A stretch of 42,337 nt of DNA from Clostridiales bacterium (GTDB lineage Bacteria > Bacillota > Clostridia > Christensenellales > Aristaeellaceae), in contig SFFC01000010.1 in the NCBI GenBank assembly GCA_004556985.1, forward strand, positions 1 through 42,337, given 5' to 3'. How positions within the stretch are numbered: position 1 is the stretch's first letter; the number at the start of each line of letters is the position of its first letter. Below the pieces are notes generated by a model. That model worked only from the letters and a program-made list of their open reading frames with translations. It searched no databases and had not been told where the DNA came from. Positions 23,658-31,604 of the stretch are shown here, in pieces. A program made the translations under genes and the position numbers.

Positions 23658-24719
23658 ATGATTACGAAAAGACCCTTTGGCGCGCTGCCGGACGGCACGC
23701 CCGTCACCGAATACACGATGAAGAACGCCTCCGGCGCGTCCGTGAGCGTGATCGACTACGGCGGCATCGTCCGCAGCATCCTCGTGCCCGACCGTGAGGG
23801 CGCGCTGGCCGACGTCGCGCTGGGCTTTGACACGCTGGCACCCTACCTCGGCGACCACGGCTGCATGGGCGACACGGTCGGCCGCTACGGCAACCGCATC
23901 GCGGCGGGCCGCTTCACGCTGGATGGGCAGACCTACCAGCTCGCGATCAACAACGGCGAAAACCACCTGCACGGCGGCATCGAGAACTTCAGCCGCAAGA
24001 TGTGGGCGATTGAGCCCAAAGAGGGCGACGGGGAGGATAGCCTGCGCATGCATTACGTCAGCCCGGACGGCGAGGAGAATTACCCCGGCACGCTCGACGT
24101 AACGGTCACCTATACCTGGGACGACGCCTGCAACCTGTCCATCCGCTATCAGGCGACCACGGACAAGCCGACCCTGTGCAACCTGACGAACCACACCTAC
24201 TTCAACCTCGGCGGCCACGACCACGGCACCATCGCCGACCACGCGCTGACCATCGACAGCGACGTGATCACGCCGGTGCGCGAGGGCCTGATCCCCACCG
24301 GCGGCTACATGCCCGTCGCGGGCACGCCGTTTGACATGCGCAAGGGTCTGCTGCTGGGCGCGGGGCTGCTGCACACGGCAAGCTGCCCGCAGATGGCGCT
24401 GGCCGGCGGCTATGACCACAACTTCGTCCTGCGCTCCGGCGAGGCGATGGCGCTCGCGGCGACGCTGATCTGTGCGCAGACCGGCCGCGTGATGGACGTC
24501 ATCACCGACCAGCCGGGCGTGCAGCTGTACACCGCCTCGATGACCGACATCGGCGGCGGCAAGGGCGGCGCGCACTACGGCCGTTACAGTGCGCTCTGCC
24601 TGGAGACGCAGCACTTTCCGGACGCGCCCAACAACCCGCAGTTCATCGGCACGACCGTGCTGCGCCCGGGCGAGCTCTACGACACGACGACGATCTACGC
24701 CTTCCGCACGGAGGCGTGA
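23658..24719 (+). CDS. galM: Aldose 1-epimerase (galactose mutarotase)
   Basis: A 353-residue enzyme interconverting alpha and beta anomers of galactose and glucose. The N-terminal region has VIDYGGIVRSILVPDREG, then NNGENHLHGG (catalytic histidine), LTNHTYFNLGGH (second histidine), DHNFVL, and the catalytic-glutamate segment LETQHFPDAPNNPQF. AAGGAGAGAG precedes the ATG. It is close enough to dnaA for readthrough. It would supply the anomer needed after alpha-galactosidase action, whose gene is 10 kb away. A terminator follows. Confidence 0.95.
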   Translation: MITKRPFGALPDGTPVTEYTMKNASGASVSVIDYGGIVRSILVPDREGALADVALGFDTLAPYLGDHGCMGDTVGRYGNRIAAGRFTLDGQTYQLAINNGENHLHGGIENFSRKMWAIEPKEGDGEDSLRMHYVSPDGEENYPGTLDVTVTYTWDDACNLSIRYQATTDKPTLCNLTNHTYFNLGGHDHGTIADHALTIDSDVITPVREGLIPTGGYMPVAGTPFDMRKGLLLGAGLLHTASCPQMALAGGYDHNFVLRSGEAMALAATLICAQTGRVMDVITDQPGVQLYTASMTDIGGGKGGAHYGRYSALCLETQHFPDAPNNPQFIGTTVLRPGELYDTTTIYAFRTEA

Positions 24720-24736
24720 TCCCGGCGAAACGCATC

Positions 24737-24776
24737 AACGGGAGTTTGGGGGACATATCCCTCAGGCTCCCGTTTT
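24737..24776 (+). terminator. Intrinsic terminator after galM
   Basis: AACGGGAG (24737-24744) pairs with CTCCCGTT (24767-24774), followed by T to 24776; the loop can form an inner stem. Confidence 0.75.
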
Positions 24777-24824
24777 CGCTTCGCGCGGACTTCGGCCTTT
24801 TGCCGGAAACGGCCATTTGGGGTC

Positions 24825-24864
24825 TTCACAAAAACGGTCAACGGCTTATAATGGAAATTGACCG
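24825..24864 (+). promoter_or_regulatory. Promoter and probable TetR operator
   Basis: TTCACA (24825-24830), 16-bp spacer, TATAAT (24847-24852). The -10 box is framed by the exact inverted arms CGGTCAA (24835-24841) and TTGACCG (24858-24864), a layout expected for autorepression by the TetR protein encoded 25 bp downstream. A further half-site TTGACGG lies at 24871. Confidence 0.65.
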
Positions 24865-24888
24865 GAGCGGTTGACGGGAGGGGATGGG

Positions 24889-25503
24889 ATGAACGAAAAG
24901 TTCTTCTCGCTGCCCGAGGAGCGGCAGCGCGCGATGCTCAACGCGGGCTACCGCGTCTTCGCGCACAACAGCTACAAGAAGAGCCCGATGAGCGAGATCG
25001 CGGATGCCGCAGGCATCAGCAAGGCCCTGCTCTTCCATTATTTTGGCAACAAGAAGGGCCTGTATCTCTTCCTGTGGGAGCATTGCGCGCAGGTGACGCT
25101 GCAAAAGCTCGAGCAGAGCGGCTGCTACGCGGGCGAGGATGTCTTCGAGATCATGCGTCTGGGCCTGCGCGCGAAGATGGAGATCATGCGCAGCTACCCG
25201 GACATGGGCCTCTTCGCCATCAAGGCCTATTACGAGAAGGACCCGGCGGTCGTGCGCGAGATTCAGGAGAGCATCGCCAGCCGCGGCGCGTTTGGCGTTC
25301 ATGCGCCGCGGCTGCGGCTCGATCCCGAACAGTTCGTGCCGGGGCTCGACCTCGCGCGGATGTATCAGAACATGTTCTGGGCCTCGGAGGGCTTCATCTG
25401 GGAGCTGACGCAGGGCGGCGACGTCGACATCGACCGCTTTGAGCGGGAATACGACGGCATGATCGACTTCTGGCGGTCGGTCTATCTGAGAAAAGAGGGA
25501 TGA
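24889..25503 (+). CDS. TetR/AcrR-family transcriptional regulator
   Basis: A 204-residue repressor. The N-terminal DNA-binding domain reads LNAGYRVFAHNSYKKSPMSE then IADAAGISKALLFHYFGNKK, the typical TetR helix-turn-helix; the remainder is an all-helical ligand domain with unknown inducer. GGGAGGGG precedes ATG 24889; a TTG six codons earlier is less likely. It leads an operon with the ABC ATPase (start 1 bp after the stop) and permease, so it probably controls the transporter and itself through the inverted repeat at 24835-24864. Confidence 0.9.
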   Translation: MNEKFFSLPEERQRAMLNAGYRVFAHNSYKKSPMSEIADAAGISKALLFHYFGNKKGLYLFLWEHCAQVTLQKLEQSGCYAGEDVFEIMRLGLRAKMEIMRSYPDMGLFAIKAYYEKDPAVVREIQESIASRGAFGVHAPRLRLDPEQFVPGLDLARMYQNMFWASEGFIWELTQGGDVDIDRFEREYDGMIDFWRSVYLRKEG

Positions 25504-25504
25504 T

Positions 25505-26401
25505 ATGCAGGCCATTCAGACGGACAAACTGACCAAGCGCTACGGCAAGGCGCGCGGCATCGAGGAACTGACGCTCAGCGTCGGGGAGGGCGAGCTCTTC
25601 GGCTTCATCGGCCCCAACGGCGCGGGCAAATCGACGACCATCCGCACGCTGCTCGGGCTGATTGGCCCGACCTCGGGCAGCGCGCAGGTGCTCGGCCGCA
25701 GCGTGACCGGGGACAGGCGCGCGTTGCTTGAGGACGTGGGCTACCTGCCCTCGGAGACGGCCTATGACGCGGGCATGCGCGTGCGCGACGTGCTGCGCTA
25801 CTCGGCGTCGCTGCGGCGCAGGGACTGCCGCGCGGAGGCGGCGCGCCTGTGCGAGCGCTTCTCGCTCGATCCCGCGCGGCGGGTCGACGAGCTCTCGCTG
25901 GGCAACCGCAAGAAGGTGGGCATCGTCTGCGCCATGCAGCACGATCCCCGGCTGCTGATCCTCGACGAGCCGACCAGCGGCCTCGACCCGCTGATGCAGC
26001 GGGAATTCTTCGCGCTGCTTGAGGAGCGCAACGCGCAGGGCACGACGGTCTTCCTCTCCTCGCATGTGCTCTCGGAGATTCAGCGCCACTGCAGCCGCGC
26101 GGCGATCGTCCGCGAGGGGCGGCTGCTCGCCTGCGACCGTGTCGAAGTGCTGCTGGGCAGCAATGCCCGCCGCGTGACGCTGCGCGGGGAGGCGGAGCTG
26201 GGCGCGCTGGCGGGCGTGCGCGGCCTGCGAAGGACGGACGAGGGGATGACCTTCCTCTATAGTGGGGAGATGCGCGCGCTGATCGGCGCGCTCGCCGGTC
26301 AGCCGGTCGACGATTTGACGATCGCCGAGCCGGATCTGGAGGAGGTCTTCCTGCACGACTATGCGAAAGGGGGCGACGCGCATGACGGTCACGAGGCATG
26401 A
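25505..26401 (+). CDS. ABC transporter ATPase (ABC-2 type)
   Basis: A 298-residue ATPase with Walker A GPNGAGKST (36-44), Walker B LLILDEPTSGLD and switch LSSHVLSEIQ. The signature is LSLGNRKK rather than LSGGQ; this variant is common in ABC-2 ATPases of bacitracin/drug-export type and should still be active. The C-terminal 80 residues form the extra domain seen in this group. It works with the permease encoded downstream (20-bp overlap) and probably exports a drug, lipid or peptide. Confidence 0.9.
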   Translation: MQAIQTDKLTKRYGKARGIEELTLSVGEGELFGFIGPNGAGKSTTIRTLLGLIGPTSGSAQVLGRSVTGDRRALLEDVGYLPSETAYDAGMRVRDVLRYSASLRRRDCRAEAARLCERFSLDPARRVDELSLGNRKKVGIVCAMQHDPRLLILDEPTSGLDPLMQREFFALLEERNAQGTTVFLSSHVLSEIQRHCSRAAIVREGRLLACDRVEVLLGSNARRVTLRGEAELGALAGVRGLRRTDEGMTFLYSGEMRALIGALAGQPVDDLTIAEPDLEEVFLHDYAKGGDAHDGHEA

Positions 26402-27167
26402 GCTGCGGCAGGGGCGCGCGCCGCTTGCGATCTGGACGGCGAGCATCGGCGCGCTGATGGCGATGTGCATTCTGCTCTTCCCCGAGATGAAGGCGGACAT
26501 GCAGGGCGTCAGCGACCTGTTCGCGTCGATGGGCGCGTTCACGCAGGCGTTTGGCATGGACAGGCTCGCGCTGGGCACGCTGCTGGGCTTTTACGCGGTC
26601 GAATGCGGCAACGTCGTCGGGCTGGGCGGCGCGATGTTCGCCGCGATGACGGGCGCCTGCGCGCTCTCGCGCGAGGAGCGGGAGCGGACGGCGGATTTCC
26701 TGCTCTCCCATCCGGTCTCCCGCGCACAGGTCGCGCTGCAAAAGCTCGCGGCGGTGCTGCTGGAGGTGCTCGTGATGAACGCCGTGCTGCTGGCGGTGTC
26801 CTTTGTCTGTATCGCGGGCATCGGCGAGGAGATCCCCTGCGCGGAGCTGCTGCGGCTGCACGGGGCGTATCTGCTGATGCAGGCGGAGCTGGCGTGCCTG
26901 TGCTTCGGGCTGTCGGCGTTTGTGATCCGCGGCAGCGCCGGCGCGGGGCTGGGCATCGCGCTCGTCGCCTACTTCCTCAACCTCGCCGCCAACATCGCGG
27001 AAAGCGCGCATGTGCTGCGCTATGTGACGCCGTTTGCCTACGCGGAGGGCGCGGAGATTCTGGAGAGCGGGCAGCTCGACGGCGGGCTGATCCTGCTGGG
27101 CGCAGTCTATGCGCTCGCGGCCGTCGCCGCAGGGATCCGGCATTACGCCCAAAAGGATATTCGATAA
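26382..27167 (+). CDS. ABC-2 type transporter permease
   Basis: A 261-residue protein with about six membrane helices: an N-terminal one (APLAIWTASIGALMAMCILL), a conserved block around GLGGAMFAAMTGACALSREE and RERTADFLLSHPVSRAQVAL (the coupling-helix region of ABC-2 permeases), then three further helices and a basic C-terminus. ATG 26382 is preferred to ATG 26361 because AAAGGGGG lies at a normal distance from it. It forms the TetR-controlled transporter with the ATPase. Confidence 0.87.
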   Translation: MTVTRHELRQGRAPLAIWTASIGALMAMCILLFPEMKADMQGVSDLFASMGAFTQAFGMDRLALGTLLGFYAVECGNVVGLGGAMFAAMTGACALSREERERTADFLLSHPVSRAQVALQKLAAVLLEVLVMNAVLLAVSFVCIAGIGEEIPCAELLRLHGAYLLMQAELACLCFGLSAFVIRGSAGAGLGIALVAYFLNLAANIAESAHVLRYVTPFAYAEGAEILESGQLDGGLILLGAVYALAAVAAGIRHYAQKDIR

Positions 27168-27174
27168 AATGAAG

Positions 27175-27243
27175 GGGCCGCCTCACGATGAGGCGGCCCT
27201 GATCTGTCCGCTGCAGGGCTGCGAAGCAGCCTTGCAGCGTTTT
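27175..27243 (+). terminator. Two hairpins ending the TetR-ABC operon
   Basis: GGGCCGCCTC (27175-27184) pairs exactly with GAGGCGGCCC (27190-27199). A second stem CTGCAGGGCTGC (27211-27222) pairs with GCAGCCTTGCAG (27226-27237) with one G-U, followed by CGTTTT. T runs are short, so strength is uncertain. The rest of the gap to 27339 shows nothing further except AAGCGGG/CCCGCTT (27316-27340) at the end of the opposing gene. Confidence 0.5.
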
Positions 27244-27339
27244 GAATCCGACAGGAAACTGCGCAAAGACTCGTGCGGCGAGCGCCAGGCAGGTCGATGA
27301 GGTGAAGCAGCTTGCAAGCGGGTGCGGGTACAGCCCGCT

Positions 27340-28065
27340 TTATTCCCCGCTCAGCGCGTTCTCGCCGACGCGGTAGCCCGTGCCGTCGACGGTCAGCGTG
27401 AGCGCCGCGCCGGGCAGTGTTTCGCCCGTCTGCGCGTCGGTGATGCCGATGACGATGACGGGATTTTTGGCGTCCGCCGCGGGCGTCTGGTCGCTCCAGA
27501 CGACGGTTTCGCCGTCGCTCAGCGCCGTCGCGCCGACGGAGACATAGGCGCCCGTCATCGCGTCCCACTTGAGGAAGACGCCGCCGGCGGCGCTGAAGGT
27601 GAAGCGCGCGTCCTGCGGCAGGCCGTCCGCGCCGATGAGCGAGAGGGTGAGCATGAGGCCGGAGAGCGAGCTGTCCTGCGGGGTATAGCGGCGCATCGTG
27701 AGCAGCTCGAGCGTCTGCCCGCCGGAAAGGCCCGCGCGCAGCGTCAGCAGCGTCTCCTCGTCGCGCGCGAGGCTGAGCACGCCCGGCATGTACGTCGCCA
27801 GAATCGAGCCATAGCCGCCGTTCTGGAAGAAATCGCCCATCTGCGCGTCGTGCCAGGCGCCGCGCTCCTCCTCGGAGAGCAGCCCATGCTCCACGATGAG
27901 CGCTTCGAGCTCGCTGAGGAACGCCTCGTAGGCCGGCTCGAGCGTCAGCAGGTCGTCGACGCTCAGCAGGGGATCGCCCTCCCCCGCCAGCGCGCAGCCG
28001 GGCAGCAGCGCGGCACACACCAGTGTGGTACACACCAGCGCGGCGCACAGAAGCTGTTTTGTCAT
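27340..28065 (-). CDS. Lipoprotein of unknown function
   Basis: A 241-residue protein with a lipoprotein signal: a basic start, hydrophobic core and lipobox LLPGC (C24). The mature part has a helical region (DLLTLEPAYEAFLSELEALI) and a beta-rich second half (GQTLELLTMRRYTPQDSSL and LSLIGADGLPQDARFTFSAA) ending in repeats with glycine and threonine. I do not recognise the family. ATG 28065 follows GGAGGAAGG. It is the last gene of an operon behind two phosphodiester glycosidases, so a role at the outer membrane face with them is plausible. Confidence 0.75.
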   Translation of the reverse strand: MTKQLLCAALVCTTLVCAALLPGCALAGEGDPLLSVDDLLTLEPAYEAFLSELEALIVEHGLLSEEERGAWHDAQMGDFFQNGGYGSILATYMPGVLSLARDEETLLTLRAGLSGGQTLELLTMRRYTPQDSSLSGLMLTLSLIGADGLPQDARFTFSAAGGVFLKWDAMTGAYVSVGATALSDGETVVWSDQTPAADAKNPVIVIGITDAQTGETLPGAALTLTVDGTGYRVGENALSGE

Positions 28066-28099
28066 GGGGCCTTCCTCCCTTCCACCCGGGCGGGCGCGT

Positions 28100-28945
28100 T
28101 TATCGCGTGAAATAGACGATGTCGCTGACGTTGCGCTCGCGGGAGCCGCTCGTCTTGTTGACCAGCTCGCCGTTGAGGACCATCGTCGCGCTGCCGCCGC
28201 CGTCGAGGTTGTAGGCGACCTGGCAGCCCTGCTCGACAAACACCTGCTGCAGCTCCTGAAGCGTCATGCCCAGGTCGCTCCAGCCGTCGCGGCGGCCGTC
28301 GGCGACGATCACGACATAGTGGTTTTCGTCGACCCAGCCAATGGCCGTGCGCGGCTCGCGGACGGTATCGGCGGTGGAGATGATGTACTTCTTCGGCAGC
28401 GGGACGATCTCGCCGCCGTCGACGAGCGTCGGCCCGAACGTGAAGCTCTGCACGACGCCGCTGTCGAGGTAGGCCTGCCCGTTGCCGGGCGCAAACGCGC
28501 TGCTGGGCAGCGCCTCAAACGACCCGTCCGCGTAGACGAGCAGCTGGTCGCGCGTCGATTCGAGGTCGCGGTAGAGCTCGCCGTTGCGGATGACGAGGTT
28601 GTATTTGTCCTTGTAGTTGTAATAGTCGCCATTGATGGCGAGCACGGCGTCGTGGCGCTGCGCGATGGCGCTGGTGGCCTCGGCGTTGTCCTTCGAGTAG
28701 GCCTCGCCGGCGAACGCCGTTTGCAGCTGGTCGGGGCGCGAGGCATAGACGTTGGCGACGAAGAAGCGCAGCTCCGTGCGGTTGAACGCGTAGCACCAGC
28801 GGTCGATCGTCACGCGGATCGTCTCGTCCTCGTAGGTCAGGGTGTCCTCGATGGTCTTGCTGTTGGGGAGCGTCGCGGCCTGCGCGGCGCAGAGGGGCAG
28901 CATTGCCGCGAGCACGAGCGCGGCCAGAAAGAGAAATTTCTTCAT
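28100..28945 (-). CDS. Secreted phosphodiester glycosidase domain protein (NAGPA family)
   Basis: A 281-residue exported protein: signal peptide 1-23 (MKKFLFLAALVLAAMLPLCA, cleavage near AQA-A), then one NAGPA/DUF2233 domain. Family motifs are DAVLAINGDYYNYKDKYNLV, VIRNGELYRD, FGPTLVDGG, EPRTAIGW, VIVADGRRDG and YNLDGGGSATMVLNGELVN. Members remove GlcNAc or related sugars from phosphodiesters, and many bacterial copies act on surface polymers. The gene sits between a membrane-anchored paralog and a lipoprotein gene with short gaps. Substrate unknown. Confidence 0.88.
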   Translation of the reverse strand: MKKFLFLAALVLAAMLPLCAAQAATLPNSKTIEDTLTYEDETIRVTIDRWCYAFNRTELRFFVANVYASRPDQLQTAFAGEAYSKDNAEATSAIAQRHDAVLAINGDYYNYKDKYNLVIRNGELYRDLESTRDQLLVYADGSFEALPSSAFAPGNGQAYLDSGVVQSFTFGPTLVDGGEIVPLPKKYIISTADTVREPRTAIGWVDENHYVVIVADGRRDGWSDLGMTLQELQQVFVEQGCQVAYNLDGGGSATMVLNGELVNKTSGSRERNVSDIVYFTR

Positions 28946-28972
28946 GCGGGATGCCTTTCGTCTGTTGGGGGG

Positions 28973-30187
28973 TTACTGCGGATTGGCCATGAACATGATG
29001 ACGTCGCTGACGGAGCGCTCCGTGCCGCCGGAGGGCATGTTGACGACCTCGCCGAGGAAGTAGAGCGTCGTCGAGCCGCCGCCGTCGAGGTTGAAGGCGA
29101 ATTGCGCGCCCTCGTCGAGGAAGAGCTGCTGCAGCTGCGGGATGCTCGCACCGGTGGAATAGCCGTCGCGGCGTCCGTCGACGACGATGACGATGTAGTG
29201 CAGCGGGCCCAGCTGGCCGATCGCCGTGCGCGGCTCATCGTAGCCGTCGGCGCAGGCGACGTAGAAGGACTTGGGCAGCGCCACGGCCTGCCCGTTTTCC
29301 ACGAGCACGGGGCCGAACTCGAAGGTCTGCCAGGTGTTCTTCGCCTGAAGGTCGCTGGCGACGAGGCCCTGCTTGCCCGTGCGGTCGGTCAGGGCGGACA
29401 TGTCGCCGTTTTCGTCGACGATCAGCAGATGATGCTTGGTGATGTTCTGCTTGCGCAGCAGCTCGCCGTTGCGGATGATGACGCCGTTGCGGTGGTAGCG
29501 GCAGAAGTCCGCGTTGATAGCGAGCACGGGGCTGTATCGCCCGGCGATGTCGCTGGTCGCCTCGTAGATGCCGCTGGTGAAGCTGTCGCCGGCGAAGGCC
29601 GTGCGCAGCTGGCTGACGTCGCTGAGCTTGATGTCGCAGACGAAGTAGGTCATGCCGTCCTTCGTCTTCTGCTCGACGGAGACGCTCATCCGGTCGGTCT
29701 GGTAGGCGAGCTCGCCGGGCTCGTAGTGCTTGAAGCGCGTGCCCGCGGCGATCTCCTGCGCCTCCTGCTCCTCGGCCCGGGCCTGCTCCTGCGCCTGCGC
29801 GGCGGCGTTTTCAATCGCCTGCTGCTGCGCCTCGGCGCTGAAGTTCATCGCCTCGTAGAGGGCCGTTCCGGGCTCGGGCGTTGCGCCGGGGAGCTGGCTG
29901 AGGGTCTTCTCGTTCTGCCGGGCGGCCCAGTCGGAAAAGCGCTCCTGCACGCTGGGCACGTCGCCCATCGGCGCGCTCGCGCAGCACAGCGTCAGCAGCA
30001 TCGCGGCGCAGCAGGCGCCCCAAAGGAAGCGCCCGGGCTGGCCGGCCGGCTGCGGCAGATCGTAGTAGCGCTTGCGGAAGCGCCCGGCATGCTCAAGGCG
30101 CGTCTCTTCCTGCGCGGGCCGGTCATAGCGCCGCTGCGGCGTGCGCTCAAACGCGTCGAGCGCGTCGCGCCTGTCCTGTTTCGACAT
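28973..30187 (-). CDS. Membrane-anchored phosphodiester glycosidase domain protein (NAGPA family)
   Basis: A 404-residue protein. A basic cytoplasmic segment (1-50) leads to a single membrane helix (about 53-72), a coiled, glutamine/glutamate/alanine-rich stalk (about 110-150, AEAQQQAIENAAAQAQEQAR) and a C-terminal NAGPA domain with AINADFCRYHRNGVIIRNGE, FGPVLVENG, EPRTAIGQ, VVDGRRDG and NLDGGGSTTLYFLGEVVN. The domain is clearly paralogous to that of the next gene. Translation starts at ATG 30187 after AAAGGGGG. It heads the operon and is served by a consensus promoter. Confidence 0.88.
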   Translation of the reverse strand: MSKQDRRDALDAFERTPQRRYDRPAQEETRLEHAGRFRKRYYDLPQPAGQPGRFLWGACCAAMLLTLCCASAPMGDVPSVQERFSDWAARQNEKTLSQLPGATPEPGTALYEAMNFSAEAQQQAIENAAAQAQEQARAEEQEAQEIAAGTRFKHYEPGELAYQTDRMSVSVEQKTKDGMTYFVCDIKLSDVSQLRTAFAGDSFTSGIYEATSDIAGRYSPVLAINADFCRYHRNGVIIRNGELLRKQNITKHHLLIVDENGDMSALTDRTGKQGLVASDLQAKNTWQTFEFGPVLVENGQAVALPKSFYVACADGYDEPRTAIGQLGPLHYIVIVVDGRRDGYSTGASIPQLQQLFLDEGAQFAFNLDGGGSTTLYFLGEVVNMPSGGTERSVSDVIMFMANPQ

Positions 30188-30219
30188 GAGCGGCCCCCTT
30201 TCGCTAAAATTCAGTCTCT

Positions 30220-30248
30220 ATTATACGACGATCTCCGAAGCCTGTCAA
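30220..30248 (-). promoter_or_regulatory. Consensus promoter of the phosphodiester glycosidase operon
   Basis: On the minus strand TTGACA (plus 30243-30248), exactly 17 bp, TATAAT (plus 30220-30225): both hexamers match the sigma-A consensus fully. Confidence 0.9.
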
Positions 30249-30504
30249 ACGGGAGGGAAGGGATGCCAAAAAGGCCCTCTCCCCTGATGCAGGGAAGAAG
30301 GCCCGCAGCCTACCGTGAAAGCCGCTTTGCAAATCTGACCCGTCTCAATCGTAGGCTGCTTTGCAGCCTGCTCTGAGACTACTTTTTTCTTGAGCTTATA
30401 GGAACGTTGGGCTGCCACCCAAGCCTGCCTGGGGCGCTGCCCCAGACCCCGCAAGGGGCTTAGCCCCTTGACCCTTCTTCGCTTCGCGCGGTGAAAAGCC
30501 GTTT
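30249..30504. repeat. Intergenic region with three inverted repeats
   Basis: About 256 bp without a gene. GCAGCCTAC (30306-30314) is inverted at 30352-30360. CTGGGGC (30429-30435) pairs with GCCCCAG (30439-30445), and CAAGGGGCT (30452-30460) with AGCCCCTTG (30462-30470). The last two, in tandem, look like an intergenic double-hairpin repeat of the kind often scattered through G+C-rich genomes, but no second copy is in this window. They lie downstream of the M42 gene and may help end its transcript. Confidence 0.55.
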
Positions 30505-31578
30505 TCAGAATCCCGCGATCACGTCGGCGTTCAGGTGCTCGATGACGGCGGCGGCGAGGCGCGCGGCGTTTTCAAGATCCGCCGCGCTCGCGAGGCCGAC
30601 CTGCGTGTGGATATAGCGCACGGGGACGCCCACGACGATGCAGGGCACGCCCAGGCCGGAGAGATGGATCGGCGCGCCGTTGGTCGAGCCGCCCGCGCGC
30701 ACGCCGCTCTGCACAGGGATGCCGAGCTGCTCGCCCAGATCGAGCGCAAAGCGCTGGAAGCGGGGATGCGTGATCATCCGCGCGTCGATGAAGCGGAGCA
30801 TCGGCCCCTTTTTGAGCGCGGTCTGCACCATGTAGGGCTCGGCGCAGGTGTCGTCCGCCGGGCAGCCCTCGAAGACGATCGCGACGTCGGGCCGGACACG
30901 GCTGGCGGTCACGGCCGCGCCGCGCGTGCCGACCTCCTCCTGGCAGGCCCAGGCGGCGACCGGGTTGACCGAAAGGGCCTTTCCCTCAAGCGCCGCGAGC
31001 GTGCCGGCGATGGCGGCGCAGCCCAGGCGGCAGTCAAACGCCTTGCCGCTCATCAGGTCGTGCGCCTCATCGTAGCGGAAGTCCACGTCCGGGACGACGG
31101 GCTCGCCGATGCGGATGTGGAAGTCGCGCTCGGCCTCCTCGCGGGAGCAGGCGCCCACGTCGATGCTCATCGCGCTCAGGTCGAGCTGATCCTGCTGCCC
31201 GGAGCGCATGTAGTGCGGCGGCGTGGTCGCGACGATGCCGGGCACGTATTCGCCCAGCGCGCTGCGCACGCGCACGCGATGCCCGGCGACGCCGGCTTTG
31301 ACCCAACCGCCCAGCGGCAGGAAGCGCAGCGTGCCGTCGGGCCTCACGGCCTGCACGATGAAGGAGACCTCGTCCGTGTGCGCGTCGAGCTGGACGACGG
31401 GGCGGCCGGCCGCGTTGCCGTGGCGGTCGCAGTAGAGGTTGCGCATTCTGTCCTCGTGGAGGACGCCATAGGGCGCGGCGGCGCGGCGCAGGACGGAGAC
31501 GACCTCGTCCTCAAAGCCGGAGGCGCCGTTGGCATTGGAGAGATCGCGCGCGAGGGCGATCAGCCCGGAACGATTCAA
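30505..31578 (-). CDS. M42-family metallo-aminopeptidase
   Basis: A 357-residue cytoplasmic enzyme of the glutamyl aminopeptidase/cellulase M family that trims peptides as a large tetrahedral oligomer. Zinc ligands and the general base are visible: LDAHTDE (H67, D69), KAFDCRLG, CQEEVGTRGA (Glu-Glu pair) and INLSG-like NGAPIHLSG near the C-terminus. The start is TTG 31578, since AAGAAGG lies 7 nt upstream and no ATG fits. It is 26 bp behind the ECF component gene, so both probably share one transcript. Such proteins are sometimes misannotated as endoglucanases. Confidence 0.9.
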   Translation of the reverse strand: MNRSGLIALARDLSNANGASGFEDEVVSVLRRAAAPYGVLHEDRMRNLYCDRHGNAAGRPVVQLDAHTDEVSFIVQAVRPDGTLRFLPLGGWVKAGVAGHRVRVRSALGEYVPGIVATTPPHYMRSGQQDQLDLSAMSIDVGACSREEAERDFHIRIGEPVVPDVDFRYDEAHDLMSGKAFDCRLGCAAIAGTLAALEGKALSVNPVAAWACQEEVGTRGAAVTASRVRPDVAIVFEGCPADDTCAEPYMVQTALKKGPMLRFIDARMITHPRFQRFALDLGEQLGIPVQSGVRAGGSTNGAPIHLSGLGVPCIVVGVPVRYIHTQVGLASAADLENAARLAAAVIEHLNADVIAGF

Positions 31579-31604
31579 GCAAAGACCTTCTTTCTCTTAC
31601 TCTG

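Noticed and set aside
22293..24614. Very long open frame opposite dnaA and galM
   Set aside because: Its protein is arginine-, alanine- and valine-rich without motifs and covers two certain genes on the other strand; G+C-rich coding DNA commonly leaves the opposite strand open.
25505..26401. Loss of the ABC signature (LSLGN instead of LSGGQ)
   Set aside because: This is a known variant in ABC-2 ATPases and does not indicate an inactive protein.
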